Shown piece after piece: positions 48,994 through 59,064 of a stretch of DNA of 64,000 nucleotides (position 1 is the stretch's first letter; every line of letters begins with the position of its first letter). The position numbers and the translations under genes are program-made. The DNA comes from Maratus speciosus (lineage: Eukaryota; Arthropoda; Arachnida; Araneae; Salticidae), in the NCBI GenBank assembly GCA_963932465.1, contig OZ010795.1, positions 471,376,806 through 471,440,805 on the forward strand, in the 5' to 3' direction. Under the pieces are notes generated by a model, which saw only the letters and a program-made list of their open reading frames with translations, did not search any database and had not been told where the DNA came from.

Positions 48994-49690
48994 TTAATAC
49001 AAATTCAATTCACTTACGTCGTTCACAAAAGTTATCATATCCTTGAAACGAGCAGACGTTTGAATGTTGTCCTTTAGCTGAAGTTTCTTTATGACATCTT
49101 CTGGAAGAAATGCTGCCTTCTCTTCCACCGTTTCTTGAAATCTCCAGGTATGGGGGACCCTTTTGTAAAATTTCCCCACATAACCATCATCTTCTGGGTA
49201 CAGGACTTTAGTCACATGGAGTCTGTACGACTTTTTTCCATGCACTTTAACGACAAGGAAGTCTCCTAGAGCAAATTTGTTCGAAAGTTGGGAATATTCT
49301 AGGATTCCAAAATCTGGGTCCTCTTCTAAAGTAGTGGGCAATATGAACTCTTTATCACTGTCTTGAACGGAATAATTGGAATTTGAATCTTCGGTGATGA
49401 TCTTCTGGATAGTTCCTTTCGTTTGTTTTTTTGTCCTTTTAAATCGCTGCATGTTTTAATACGATCTACTAGTATGGCCTCTTCCTCAGTACTTAGTACT
49501 GTTTGCCCTCCTCTCTTTTTTAATTGGTTTCCCATTTTGAGATGTCTGTGTAATGTTGTGGTTGACAGAGAATATTTCTCTTCAACATTTCTTAGGGATT
49601 TGAAGTTTTTTAATTCTTCTATTGCCTATTCCATATCTCTTGGATTGGGAGTTGGCGTTTTTCGTTCAGCTAAGTAATTTCATGGCATCT
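48994..49690 (-). pseudogene. Pogo-like transposase with catalytic core deleted
   Basis: The N-terminal piece (about 49690-49455) reads ERKTPTPNPRDME, a stop, then AIEELKNFKSLRNVEEKYSL and LSTEEEAILVDRIKTCSDL: a helix-turn-helix region. It jumps straight to a C-terminal piece (49452-48994) with GDFLVVKVHGKKSYRLHVTK and a basic linker. The DDE domain of about 250-300 residues is gone. The C-terminal module parallels the GDFVLVKF segment of the element at 41931, so the two are the same broad family. Confidence 0.82.
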
Positions 49691-50189
49691 TTAAACTCTT
49701 CAAGTAATTGGAACAACAAAATATTGTAAAATACGATATGACATGAAAATATTACTGTATGGAAGAGTAAACCATGACAACAAAAGTGTGTTCCGATTCA
49801 CCCCGTAAATCTTAAACCTATGATGTTATAAGATATTTTCCACTTTATCACTATGTAGTTTTAGAAATACATAAAATCTAATACAGGATATCACTTATAG
49901 GTCTATCCCTAATATAAAAAAAAACACTACTCTTAGGGTTGGAATACGAAAAAGTTTGTAGTTGCATACAAAGTTTTGCAGATGTTGAAAATAGGAGGTT
50001 TTCGAGGATCCACTTCCAATTTTTTATATAACACAGTAGTGGTGCCAACATGACAAAACTGAATTTCCCAACATTTCATGATATTATCTTCTTTAAAAAA
50101 ATTGGCAGCTAAAAATATTCTTTTAATTAATTTTTAAACTACTTTTTAGCAGTGAAATTACGCTTGAAATTATTGAATATTAAAGACGT

Positions 50190-50430
50190 GAATAATCACT
50201 TTGCTAACAAGTCGTAAACCAACTTGGTGAAAAATGTCCAAGCCGGGAATCGAACCGGGGCCCCTGGAATAGATCTCCAGTGCTCTACCACTAAGCCACA
50301 AGGACGATGCCCAGCCTGGCATCCCCCACTTACATAAGTCGGCAAGGCTGCAACCGCAGCACTAGATGGAAAAGTCTCCATGAGAACACAATCTAGTAGT
50401 GAAACATGAGACGCAAATGAACCCAGCATC
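50190..50430 (-). mobile_element. tRNA-derived SINE copy 1 (inverted)
   Basis: On the minus strand: TCCTTGTGGCTTAGTGGTAG (A box) and GGTTCGATTCCC-like B box, then a TTTTTCAC-x-AAGTTGGTTTACG segment. The SINE lies in the pogo-like element and faces the other two copies, forming an inverted repeat. Confidence 0.85.
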
Positions 50431-50524
50431 GGTGAAAATACAATTTTAATTAATTTTTTAACTACTTTTTAGCAGTGAAATTAAGCTTTAAATTATTAAA
50501 TATTAAAGACGTGAATAATCACTT

Positions 50525-50680
50525 AGTGAGAGATGCCAAGCTGGGCATCGTCCTTGTGGCTTAGTGGTAGAGCACTGGAGAACTATTCCAGGGGCCCGGG
50601 TTCGATTTCCGGATTGAACTTTTTTCACTAAGTTGGTTTACGACTTGTTAGCAAAGTGATTATTCACGTCTTTAATATTC
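50525..50680 (+). mobile_element. tRNA-derived SINE copy 2
   Basis: GCTTAGTGGTAGAGCACTGG and GGTTCGATTTCC boxes are followed by the same TTTTTTCACTAAGTTGG tail and a flanking segment (GTCTTTAATATT) shared with the other copies. Short, lacking the far 5' part seen in copies 1 and 3. Confidence 0.82.
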
Positions 50681-50749
50681 AATAATTTCAAGCGTAATTT
50701 CTCTGCTAAAAAGTAGTTGAAAAATTAATTAAAATTGTATTTTCACCGA

Positions 50750-51005
50750 TGCTGGGTTCATTTGCGTCTCATGTTTCGTCAGTAGATTGTGTGCTCATGG
50801 AGACTTTTCATCTAGTGCTGCGGTTGCAGCCTTGCCGACTTATATAAATGAGAGATGCCAAGCTGGGTATCGTCCTTGTGGCTTAGTGGTAGAGCACTGG
50901 AGATTTATTCCAGGAGCCCGGGTTCGATTCCCAGCTTGGGCATTTTTCACTAAGTTGGTTTACGACTTGTTAGCAAAGTGATTATTCACGTCTTTAATAT
51001 TTAAA
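50750..51005 (+). mobile_element. tRNA-derived SINE copy 3
   Basis: It contains CCTTGTGGCTTAGTGGTAGA, B box GGTTCGATTCCC and the TTTTTCACTAAGTTGGTTTA tail. Upstream sequence (CAGCCTTGCCGACTTATATA) is shared with copy 1. The three copies differ in only a few bases, so they probably arose by local duplication or inversion. Confidence 0.85.
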
Positions 51006-51769
51006 AATATTCTCACGTATATTTATTTTGAATTTATTTGTATGACCGGGAAGTTTCGTTCCTGTTCACCCCGCTGTTCCTATTCACCCCGTTTTACGGT
51101 ATGGAAAAAGGGCTTGAGCAGTCTGGTCAGCATAGGAATAGATATGGGCATGTTCAAATTTAAATTTTACAAATGGCTAAGTTCTTCTAAAATTGTGATC
51201 TAAGAAAGTTTCTTAAATAGAATTGTAAGGAAATAAAACAAGCATTTTATTATTATTATTTTTATGTCGAATAGTGATTTTTTAAAATTTGAATTAAGTC
51301 CTAATTTTTTAAAATTAAATTATTACTGTTAAAAAAAGTGTGTGGGGGTGCAATTTGCATACGTAATTATTAAGGGGGTGTTGTGATTTGCTTATTTTTG
51401 CTGGCAAGGGTGGAGGGGGGGGGGGTCAAAAATTGCCAAAAACATGCTTGCGTAATATTTGAACAGCCCTTAATCGAATGACGTATTTTTTTTGGTAAAC
51501 ACAAAAGAACTTAAAAACTTTGTATTCAAATTAAATACAACATGCTAAATGGTACATATAGCATATAAATGGTATCTCAAACACATTAAAAATATAAGTT
51601 TTGAATCGCTTCAGTGATCATCATCAGGATAAAATGATGCTACACAAGTCTAAAAGTTCAAAACGGACATAAACGTCTAAGAGCACAGAATAATTCCTAA
51701 ACGGAGAATAGACAAACATTTCAAATGAAAATCAAATTGCTTAAGAGGGGCAAAAACCAGCCTAGTGAA

Positions 51770-52215
51770 AAAGATTCCATGCCGGGACTCGAACATGGAC
51801 CATCAGTATAGCGCACTGATATTCTACAGACTAAACCACACGGAACGATAACCAGCCTGGAACTTCTCACTGTTACAGGTTGGCAAGACTACAAACGCAG
51901 CACAAGATGGAATAATTTCCGTGAGCCACCGACATGGGGGTAAACACGAAACTTAATTAAATCCCGATTGAAACGATATTAATACTTGAAAATTTTTCTC
52001 CCAGAGAGAAACATTCGCCTTGCATACAATATTTCAAATGAACATCAAATTTCAAATTGCTTAAGAGGCGCAAAAGCAAACCTAGTGAAAAAGATTCCAT
52101 GCCGGGACTCGAACGCGGGCCATCAGTATAGCGCACTGTGCGCAAAAGCCAACCTAGTGAAAAAGATTCCATGTCGGGACTCGAACCCGGGCCATCAGTA
52201 TAGCGCACTGCGCCT
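51770..52215 (-). mobile_element. tRNA-derived SINE and truncated repeats
   Basis: On the minus strand a tRNA-like head is readable at 51775-51850: TGGTTTAGTCTG (A box) and GTTCGAGTCCC-like B box. The 3' part (AAAAGATTCCATGCCGGGAC in plus orientation) recurs at 52090 and 52160. The family is different from the SINE cluster at 50190-51005. Confidence 0.75.
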
Positions 52216-52406
52216 CTTAAGCAATTAATTTGAAATTTGATTTTCATTTGAAATATTATATGCAAGGCAAATGATTCTCTCTGGAAAAAAAAATCCAAGT
52301 ATTAATAGAGTAGACAAACGTCACGAAGTTAAATATCACCGTTCAGGAATTCTTCTGTGCTCTTAGACGTTTATGTCCTTTTAGACTTGTGTAACATCAT
52401 TTTATC

Positions 52407-52440
52407 CTGATGATGATCGTGGAACAATTCGAAACGTAGA
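52407..52440 (+). ncRNA. Hammerhead-like core in PLE terminus (degenerate)
   Basis: CTGATGA at 52407-52413 and CGAAAC at 52430-52435 are spaced as in hammerhead ribozymes. Helix II between them pairs poorly, so activity is doubtful. PLEs are known to carry such motifs (established). Confidence 0.4.
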
Positions 52441-52850
52441 TTTTTAATGTGTTTGTAATATCACTTATATGTTATATGTACCATTTAGCATGTTTTATTT
52501 AATTTGAATGCAAAGTTTTTAAGAATATTTTATGGTGCAATTGTCCAATTCATATTTACAAAAGATCTTTCAAAAATACTGTCAAATTTGACGTTTTGAA
52601 CCAAATTTTTGTTAAGTGACAGCGAGGTAAAGGGGAAAAACCTATCATCACGTGACAAAAATCGATGATAACTTGATAAATAATTTATTTATCAAAAAAT
52701 GGAAAATGTAATTCGATTCTAAATCGCTTCGCTAGTCAGTCCTGCCAATTTTGTGCCTTTACGCTTGAAAAATGAGTCAGGAAATGTATAAGAAAGTTTC
52801 GCGTTTGTTGGAAGGAAATTTTAGAACCGCTTTAATTAATATCTACTTAC

Positions 52851-52953
52851 TGAACTGACGGCAAGGTCCCTAAGGCTAGTGGTTGAGAACCGGAAAACTT
52901 TACTGGTTTCAAGTCCGCCAAATTACACTTTGAATCGGAGTTCATACTTCATC
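52851..52953 (-). CDS. PTPDC1: PTPDC1-like coding exon 1 (start codon, candidate)
   Basis: The exon has a strong acceptor (T-run, then TTCCAG) at 52954-52957 and a GTAAGT donor at 52850. The ATG at 52945 opens 31 codons plus 2 nt, beginning MNSDSKCNLADLKPVKF. The ending phase 2 joins exactly to the next exon and forms a Gln codon across the junction. The eight nucleotides before the ATG are 5'-UTR, so a further untranslated exon should lie to the right. The N-terminus of this family is poorly conserved, so support comes from splice sites, phase and the short open frame rather than from similarity. A TTAA-type MITE ends 14 bp inside the following intron. An alternative first exon elsewhere is possible. 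Confidence 0.6.
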
Positions 52954-54150
52954 CTGGAAGTAAAAAAAAAAAGAGACCGGGAGTTAATGAAAGAATGAAA
53001 TATTAGCAAAAGTACAACTTATTAACATACTTTTAGTAAAACAGAATATCTTCTTGTGCAAATTGTTGGGTAGTTTCTTTACAATCGTCTCCCTAATTCT
53101 AAATGTATTTTGCTTCACAAATAAAATCTCTTCAATTAAAGGAAATTTGCGACGATAAATTCCAACATTTGAAATTATACTTTAAAATCATCACTGTCTA
53201 GAATATGATGTTCGACTTCTTTAAGAATTTAGCATTTTTAGTAAGATAATAATTTTTCTGACAAGGAGAGGACCCGAGGTCGGGGACACAGAATGCGGCG
53301 ACCCTTTGTGCATTGATAGAGTATAGTCAGTAGATAAACATATGACAAGGATAAAGTGCAATATGCAGATGGGGGGGAAGGTCTTAAAAGACAAGCTCCA
53401 AAGTCACCCAATTTTGACGCTTTAGTACATAATCGGATAAATTACACACATTTTTGAGGAAATACATAAGGCAACTACAAATCGTTACACGTAAGTAAAT
53501 ATTTTTCCTCTAAATTTATTTATGATATTTTTCTAACATAAAATTTTCGTGCATTCTTAAGTTTAGGTTTTTGTTTTCTAAAATATTTTCAAGACATTCT
53601 GTGGAGAACCTAGAAAATACATTTATCTTGATGTACAATTCCATAAAATCGAGTTACTTGGATTTAAAAAGCCACAATTTTTGTATACTTCTTACCAAAC
53701 TATAGCCTAAAAACATTGTGATGATAACAGACATTTTACTATACTTCTGTGATATTTTTCCAAGACTTTACGTCTATTTCAAACCACAATTTATTTATTT
53801 TTTATGTATGTAATAAATTATTGAAATTTCAGTTACTTACTAAATGTAGGACTGTAATGTAAATAAGTAATTTGTAAGACTAAATTTGAAATTAAATTGA
53901 AAAGGCATCGATTGAAAATACATCGATAAATTGTGATGTGATGTTGAATTATATATTTTTCAACTCTCTATGTCTTGCTAACTTGTTCTAATAATAGAAA
54001 AATACACTGTTACTTTACACTGGAGTTTAAGAAAAAAAAATCTTCCCTAATGTCGGTACAGAAATTTTCCTTTTTTATCACACCACACCTATTACAAAAT
54101 ATGTTCCTCTAAGACATTTCTCCTGACCTAATAGCATTTAACATTCTTCC
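52954..54150. other. Region upstream of coding exon 1, no recognised gene
   Basis: If coding exon 1 is right, this is a 5'-UTR intron. It holds a poly-T tract forming the acceptor region, then AT-rich sequence without exons or element ends that I can define. Confidence 0.45.
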
Positions 54151-54160
54151 CAATTTTTAA

Positions 54161-54375
54161 CACTAGAAAGACGGGGAATTTTACTCAAATTTTATAACAA
54201 TATTTCCCACCAGAATTTTTATTTTAAATTATTTCCTTATTCGTTCGACTAGTTTTTTCTCTTTGTACCTTTTAAACTAGTTTTATATATTAAAAAAAAA
54301 AAAAAAAAAAATGGTTTGAACTTAAATATATTTCTTTAGTAGCGGTCAAAATTACCGCTCGCCGTCTTTCTAGTG
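54161..54375. mobile_element. TTAA-flanked MITE (TIR CACTAGAAAGACGG)
   Basis: TTAA at 54157-54160 and 54376-54379. Termini CACTAGAAAGACGG and CCGTCTTTCTAGTG are perfect inverted copies. Just inside lie GGGAATTTTACTC and a GGTCAAAATTACCGC block. It carries an A-run of about 20. Confidence 0.93.
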
Positions 54376-54796
54376 TTAATTTGCGACTTCTAAAATTTGC
54401 ACATTTTCTGCTTCTCTTCTCGGATACCTTTTGCATTTTTGGGGGAATTTTTTTGTTTCAGATTTGCAAATAAATTCACGTGAATAATGACTAAACCATT
54501 TGATGGAATAAAATTAGAAAAAAAAAAAGTAATGATTAAAAATTATTTTTACAAAGAGTTTTTAATAATTTTAATTTAAAGAATATGATTAACGGGTTAT
54601 TTAAATTCTGCTCAGAAGTAGGTCCAAGCAACCGCACTTTTTTTAGGTTATCATCATTAATTATAAATTTTACAGTGTTAAATAATTTTCTATCTATCTA
54701 AAACCTTTTTATTTTCTTAAGGACTGGATATGAAATGTAAATTTCTTCTTACATTCTATGTAACTGAATGCTCAAAGATGTGCATGTGGTAGTTAA

Positions 54797-55048
54797 CACG
54801 TTGAGTGCTACGGCGACTGACACTGAAGCGCTGAAAAATTTACAATGTTTTAAGCAATTTTTAAGAAAATATAATCCTGTAATAAATAAAAGGTAAGCAA
54901 ATTTTAAATAAATTTTCAGTAATTACTTAAAACAATATATATTTTTTAAGTTTTATATCATATTTTAGACGTCAGTCATCGATGAATGACGCGTTTTAAA
55001 CGGAAAGCTCGGTGTCAGTCACCGGTGACTGACGTGGCACTTATAGTG
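54797..55048. mobile_element. TTAA-flanked MITE (TIR CACGTTGAGTGC)
   Basis: TTAA at 54793-54796 and 55049-55052. Termini CACGTTGAGTGCTACGG and GTGGCACTTATAGTG pair imperfectly. Internal GTCAGTCACCGGTGACTGAC is itself a palindrome (about 55014-55033). Confidence 0.8.
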
Positions 55049-55693
55049 TTAAACTTTTCCCGTTTTAATTATAAATCAACATACTCTAAACTAAAAGAAG
55101 GCGAAAAGTTCTCAAATGCTAGAGGGCCATTAACTGTTAGTATATTAAACAATCACATCCATACTCTCAACACACAATAGATACAGGACGGACTTACAAA
55201 AAAACTTTGTTTTAAGTCCAAGTAGCATCCGAAGATTCAACTAACATTTCAGGGTTCAAGTAACATTTCAAAATTCAAGTAACCGATTTTATAGTACCCG
55301 TTTTTTGTAAAATTAAAGAGAGCGGCAATTTGTTGTACAGTCGTGGGGGAAAAAAGTAAACACCCCTTATTAAACCTAATTATAATAAAAAAAAAATTAC
55401 AGGTACCAAACAATTGGAAACAAAGTCTTCAATGATGTATATAAAAGTTGCTTAAAGGAACCCCCTACAAATCAAAACCAAACGAAACTTTATTTTTTTT
55501 TTCAGCACCCAATTTTCACACTATATTTTAAATCTTCGGTTCAAACTATGCCCATAAATGAAATTTTAAGTCATTTGCAAGATAAGTTTTTGAATTATAA
55601 ACATTCAAAATTTAGAGCTTCTAATGTTAAATTACATTTTCATAATTAAAATAATAAAACTTTGTAAAAAATCACCATAAAATGAAAACAAAA

Positions 55694-55742
55694 CACAGGA
55701 CGCGTTTCGAGCTAAAAATATAACAGCTCGTCATCACTACAG
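55694..55742 (-). ncRNA. Hammerhead-like copy lacking the core C
   Basis: Same sequence as the right arm, inverted, with perfect helix II CGAGCT/AGCTCG. The core reads GTAG-TGATGA instead of GTAG-CTGATGA: the conserved C3 is deleted, which should abolish cleavage (inference from ribozyme knowledge). Confidence 0.55.
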
Positions 55743-56652
55743 CATACACGTGTCTGCAAGTGAACAAGTTCAACAAGTTGGAAAATGCTCGTCAAACGTG
55801 GCAAATGAGGAGCGTTCGTACTATAACTAGTTTTATAATTATTTTTTGCACCCCATATTGTACTGAATGTATATTTTTTTGCACTTCATAAAGTGCATAG
55901 TCTGTAACATCATAAAAATGCACTTCCAATATTTTTTTTCCCATTCCCGTAATGTAACGGAACACTTTTAACTGTCCTGTAATTAAACTATACATCCGAT
56001 TTTCCTAAAATTTGAAATGGCTCGACAAAATTTTGCAACAATTATATCTTTAAAATTTCAGACCATTCGGAAGGCTGTAACATCATTAAAATGCACTTGT
56101 AATAATTTTTCCCACTGGCCGTAATGTAACAGAAAAACTTTTGACTGTCCCTGTAATTAAACTATACATCCGATTTTCATAAAATTTGAAATGGCTCGAC
56201 AAAATTTTGCAACAATCATATATTAAAAATTTCAGACCATTCGGTTGGGTAGTTTTTGCTTTGTTATATGCGGACAGACAGACGGACAGACAGACGGACA
56301 GGCAGACGGACAGACGGACGGACTGAACGACGACTATAGGTGCTACGTATTTATATAATTACTAACGTACCTAAAAATGAACTGAAGGTAAAGAATGTTG
56401 CAAAGAATGCGACAGATGGCGCTACCTGAAAGAGGCACATGCGAAAGGGAAAGGTGTTGCCAAAAAGAGAGAAGAGAAATTGATAGGGAAAAAATGGAAA
56501 TAAATAAATAAATAAAATAAAAGAAGTAAATTGAAAATATAAATAATAATAATAAAGAAAGAAATATAAAAGAATAAAACAAGAAAAACAAAAGAACCAT
56601 TTTTTTTTTTAACAAAATAAAAATAAAAGAAACAAGAGAAAAGGGAAAAGAA

Positions 56653-57831
56653 TTACAAAAGTAATTTCCACGCTGGAGATAGGAAAGGAGATGACTGGAG
56701 ATCATTGACAAGATTAGCAGAATTTTTAGAAATAAAATATGCTTCATGAAAATCCAAATGAGAGGGAGAGGCAGGGGAAGAAATAATTTTGGCCATGGAG
56801 AAATTGAAACAATGACTGGAAGACCAACAGTGAGAAGCAATCGAAGATTTAGAGATTTCTTGATTTGCAATAAACCTCTGATGCTCGCCTAATCTGAATT
56901 TTAAAGCTCTCTTTGTTTGACCAATATAACCTAAATTGAAAGAGCAAGGAATGAAATAAACACCCCACCGGTTCTCAGTAGGAACAGAGAATTTTAGAGA
57001 AGAGAATTTTATTTTATTCATAGGTTTTAAGATAACTTTAAAGTTAAAACGAGAAAGGATTTTAGCAATTTTGAAACAGAGAAGAGAATAAAAGGGCAGA
57101 ACTATTATAGAATTAAAATTAGGAGGATTATTTGAATCAGAAAAAGGACGTTTAGGCTTATTAAATTTATACAAAGCTTTATCAATCAAAGAGGGATTAT
57201 AACCACGAGCAAGGGCAAGAGATTTGAGATAATTAATTTCATTATTCAGAGCAAAAGAGTCAGAACAAATGCGTAACGCCCTAAAAACAAAAGTATAAAA
57301 GGACGCCACTTTTTGTTGAGGAGGATGATTTGAAAGAGCATGAGGAGGAAGAGAGACAGCGAAAGGTTTTCTATAAACGGAGGTAGAGAACCGATCTGGG
57401 TGTTTTGAAACCAAGACGTCAAGGAAAGGAAGAGAATTGTTCTCTTCGACTTCGAAAGTAAATTGAATACAAGGATCAACAGAATTAACAAGAGAAAGGA
57501 GATTAGAAAGATCAAGGTCAGTGGGAATTAAAATGAAAGTGTCATCAACATACCTAAACCAGAAAGGAAATTTATATAAACTGAAGAGTTTTTCTTCAAC
57601 AAAATGCATATAAATATCACATAAAAGAAGAGACAGTGGATTACCCATAGCCAGACCCTCAGTTTGAGAATAGAAAAAATTGTTAAACTGAAAAGCAGTT
57701 TGCCTGACACAAATACTAACTAAATGCAGGATTTCATCAATCTCAATGGAAGAGTAATGAAATTCGCGCAGCCTTCTTTCCAAACAATCAATTGCGAAGG
57801 CGTGGAAATTACTTTTGTAATTCTTTTCCAT
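56653..57831 (-). CDS. PLE reverse transcriptase (partial) plus GIY-YIG endonuclease
   Basis: The frame is open over 392 residues. The RT half keeps GLAMG at 59-63 (motif B region) and FRYVDD at 92-97 (the two catalytic Asp of motif C). The GIY-YIG nuclease follows, with GVYFIP at 290-295, GYIGQT at 301-306 and the Arg in FRLGEH. PLEs use the nuclease and RT for target-primed insertion (family knowledge). The N-terminus, including the first catalytic Asp of RT motif A, is missing because the inverted arm begins at about 57800. This copy is therefore 5'-truncated and not autonomous, though it has no stop in the remaining frame, suggesting a recent insertion. Confidence 0.9.
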   Translation of the reverse strand: MEKNYKSNFHAFAIDCLERRLREFHYSSIEIDEILHLVSICVRQTAFQFNNFFYSQTEGLAMGNPLSLLLCDIYMHFVEEKLFSLYKFPFWFRYVDDTFILIPTDLDLSNLLSLVNSVDPCIQFTFEVEENNSLPFLDVLVSKHPDRFSTSVYRKPFAVSLPPHALSNHPPQQKVASFYTFVFRALRICSDSFALNNEINYLKSLALARGYNPSLIDKALYKFNKPKRPFSDSNNPPNFNSIIVLPFYSLLCFKIAKILSRFNFKVILKPMNKIKFSSLKFSVPTENRWGVYFIPCSFNLGYIGQTKRALKFRLGEHQRFIANQEISKSSIASHCWSSSHCFNFSMAKIISSPASPSHLDFHEAYFISKNSANLVNDLQSSPFLSPAWKLLL

Positions 57832-58141
57832 TTTCTCTTGTTTCTTTTATTTTTATTTTGTTTTTTAAAAAAAAAGGTTCTTTTGTTTTTCTTGTTTTAT
57901 TCTTTTATATTTCTTTATTTATTATTATTATTTATATTTTCAATTTACTTCTTTTATTTTATTTTGTTTATTTATTTATTTTTTTTCCATTTTTTCCCTA
58001 TCAATTTCTCTTCTCTCTTTTTGGCAACACCTTTCAATTTTGCATGTGCCTCTTTCAGGTAGCGGCATCCGTCGCATTCTTTGCAACATTCTTTACCTTC
58101 AGTTCATTTTTAAACTTGTTCGCTTGCGGACACGTGTATGC

Positions 58142-58190
58142 TGTAGCTGATGACGAGCTGTTATATTTTTAGTTCGAAACGCGTCCTGTG
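58142..58190 (+). ncRNA. Hammerhead ribozyme candidate in right PLE arm
   Basis: In order: TGTAG, CTGATGA (58147-58153), helix II CGAGCT/AGTTCG (six pairs, one wobble), AAAC, GCGTC with cleavage expected after the final C, then CTGTG that pairs with TGTAG (helix I). The only departure is one base at the helix II junction: helix II ends in G followed by AAA, where GAAA is expected outside the stem, or the first C is extra. PLE termini carry hammerheads (established). Confidence 0.6.
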
Positions 58191-59064
58191 TTTTGTTTTT
58201 ATTTTATGGTGATTTTTTACAAAGTTTTATAATTTTAATTGCTTCATATCGCCAGTTTTCGGTGCTGTTTCGCTACATTTTCATATTTTTATTAATATCT
58301 CCTGAAATTTTAATCCTAATGAGATAATTATTTTGTTTGATTATAATACTAAAAACCCAAACATAAATGCATTGATTTTGTAATTTTAAAATTTTTATAA
58401 TATGAAATTATGAAATTAATATTCGAAAAAAAATATGAATTGCAACCTACAATTTTTTTCATAGATTTTTATTTATTATGTCCTGCTTTATGCAAATTCT
58501 CAATTAATTTTTTTTTCAAGTAGTTTTTGAATTATGAGTAAAAAACGTCAAAATGACGGTTTAAGGGACTGTCTATGAGGTCCAGAAAAGCATAATTTGA
58601 AAAATATATATTTTACTCATTTTAATGAAACATTTGGGCTAGCAATAGTCGAAACAATTTAAGCGAGTGAGATGTTCATACTGGCAAGAAATAATACATT
58701 AATAGAAGTGACATAGTGCCTAACTTCAATTTGGATACAGCCCCTAAAATAGGCTCATTTTAAAATAATTAATTTATCTGAAACCAGTTATACTAATTTC
58801 ATACAAATTTGGATTTAGGCTAATTGGAGGGTGTAGAATCTATTTATGGTGTCAAACTTGAGTATTGCTATTGACAAAAAAAAAAAAAAAAAAAAAAAAA
58901 GTTTGGGTTCGTTTTGATACGTAGATGACCCCCTAAGCAAATTTTATAATCATCATTTAAAAGTAGACCTTATTTCCGATCTTTTGGTACTAGTAACTTT
59001 CTTCTACAATAATTTGTTTCATAGTTAGTAGGGAGTGTTTACTTTTTCCCCCCACGACAATGTA

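Larger units (their letters stand above)
48550..51099 (-). mobile_element. Pogo-like element, internally deleted (TIR CCGTAAAATGGGG)
   Basis: Termini CCGTAAAATGGGGTTAATCG (48550) and CACCCCGTTTTACGG (51099) are inverted and flanked by TA. GTTCCGATTCACCCC is repeated inside both ends. It carries a transposase lacking its catalytic core, plus a cluster of three tRNA-derived SINE copies on its right half. Confidence 0.92.
47173..51469 (+). mobile_element. DNA transposon with TIR GGGCTGTTCAAATATTACG
   Basis: The left end GAGCCGTTCAAATATTACGT and right end TAATATTTGAACAGCCC are inverted. The right end is followed by TTAA and the left is preceded by TAAA, consistent with a mutated TTAA duplication. 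G-rich tracts (47205-47270 and 51405-51425) sit just inside both ends. It carries an unfamiliar protein-coding remnant (47837-48351) that is cut by a pogo-like element. Kolobok- or piggyBac-like is possible; not proven. Confidence 0.7.
51500..52530. mobile_element. Penelope-like inverted termini without a gene
   Basis: The left arm (51500-51710) and right arm (52320-52520) are inverted copies. The right arm carries ATCCTGATGATGATCGTGG then TTCGAAACG, a hammerhead-like core as found in PLE termini. Between the arms lie tRNA-derived SINE pieces instead of a PLE gene. It interrupts the TTAAGGC MITE. Confidence 0.65.
47063..52835. mobile_element. TTAAGGC-family MITE split by two large insertions
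   Basis: The left end TTAAGGCTGTTCTCAAATCC (47063) and right end TTTTAGAACCGCTTTAA (52835) belong to one roughly 430-bp MITE. Aligned with the intact copy at 19274, its sequence resumes after each insert: first break at about 47172/51470, second at about 51500/52530. The right end is 14 bp inside intron 1, next to the donor of coding exon 1. Confidence 0.82.
3852..52953 (-). other. PTPDC1: PTPDC1-like phosphatase gene, 3' part missing
   Basis: This is the gene-level entry for nine exons described separately. Each exon has an AG acceptor and GT donor on the minus strand. The phases chain without conflict: 2, 2, 2, 1, 2, 2, 2, 0, 2 at successive exon ends. The joined reading frame is 1172 nt, 390 codons plus 2 nt. 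Domain order follows the PTPDC1 family: a Cys-containing N-terminal segment, the WVTD segment, a dual-specificity phosphatase core, then a helical segment after it. Vertebrate PTPDC1 is a centrosomal/ciliary phosphatase (family knowledge). The gene continues past the left edge, because the last exon ends in a donor and the long family C-terminus is absent. Introns run from 107 nt to about 12 kb and are full of transposons. There is no internal stop or frameshift, which argues against a processed or dead copy. Confidence 0.9.
55645..58273 (-). mobile_element. Penelope-like element with inverted arms and 12-bp TSD
   Basis: The element lies between the two TACATTTTCATA copies (55633-55644 and 58274-58285). 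Its two arms (55645-56660 and 57800-58273) are inverted repeats sharing a hammerhead-like motif and the block AACATTCTTTACCTTCAGTT. The left arm holds an extra insertion of about 600 bp (55774-56371) that includes a GGACAGACAGAC microsatellite. The central gene is an RT plus GIY-YIG fragment on the minus strand. Confidence 0.9.
55338..59062. mobile_element. TA-flanked MITE, family B copy 2, split by a PLE
   Basis: Left end CAGTCGTGGGGGAAAAAAGT and right end CTTTTTCCCCCCACGAC match copy 1 (37515-38582). The MITE sequence stops at 55644 and resumes at 58274. The flanking TACATTTTCATA is present on both sides, and copy 1 shows the unbroken site. Confidence 0.92.

Noticed and set aside
50196..50981. 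Paired frames containing CGLVVEHWRSIPGAPVRFP
   Set aside because: They are translations of the tRNA-derived SINE heads.
51957..52298. 113-codon frame with repeated RYTDGP motif
   Set aside because: It is SINE 3' repeat sequence read in frame, not a repeat protein.
56343..56870. Hydrophobic 175-codon frame at the PLE 3' end
   Set aside because: It overlaps the RT/GIY-YIG gene in another frame and is made of T-rich low-complexity sequence that looks like membrane segments.
57724..58172. Hydrophobic frames in the right PLE arm
   Set aside because: Same T-rich inverted-arm sequence read on the other strand; no family signal.
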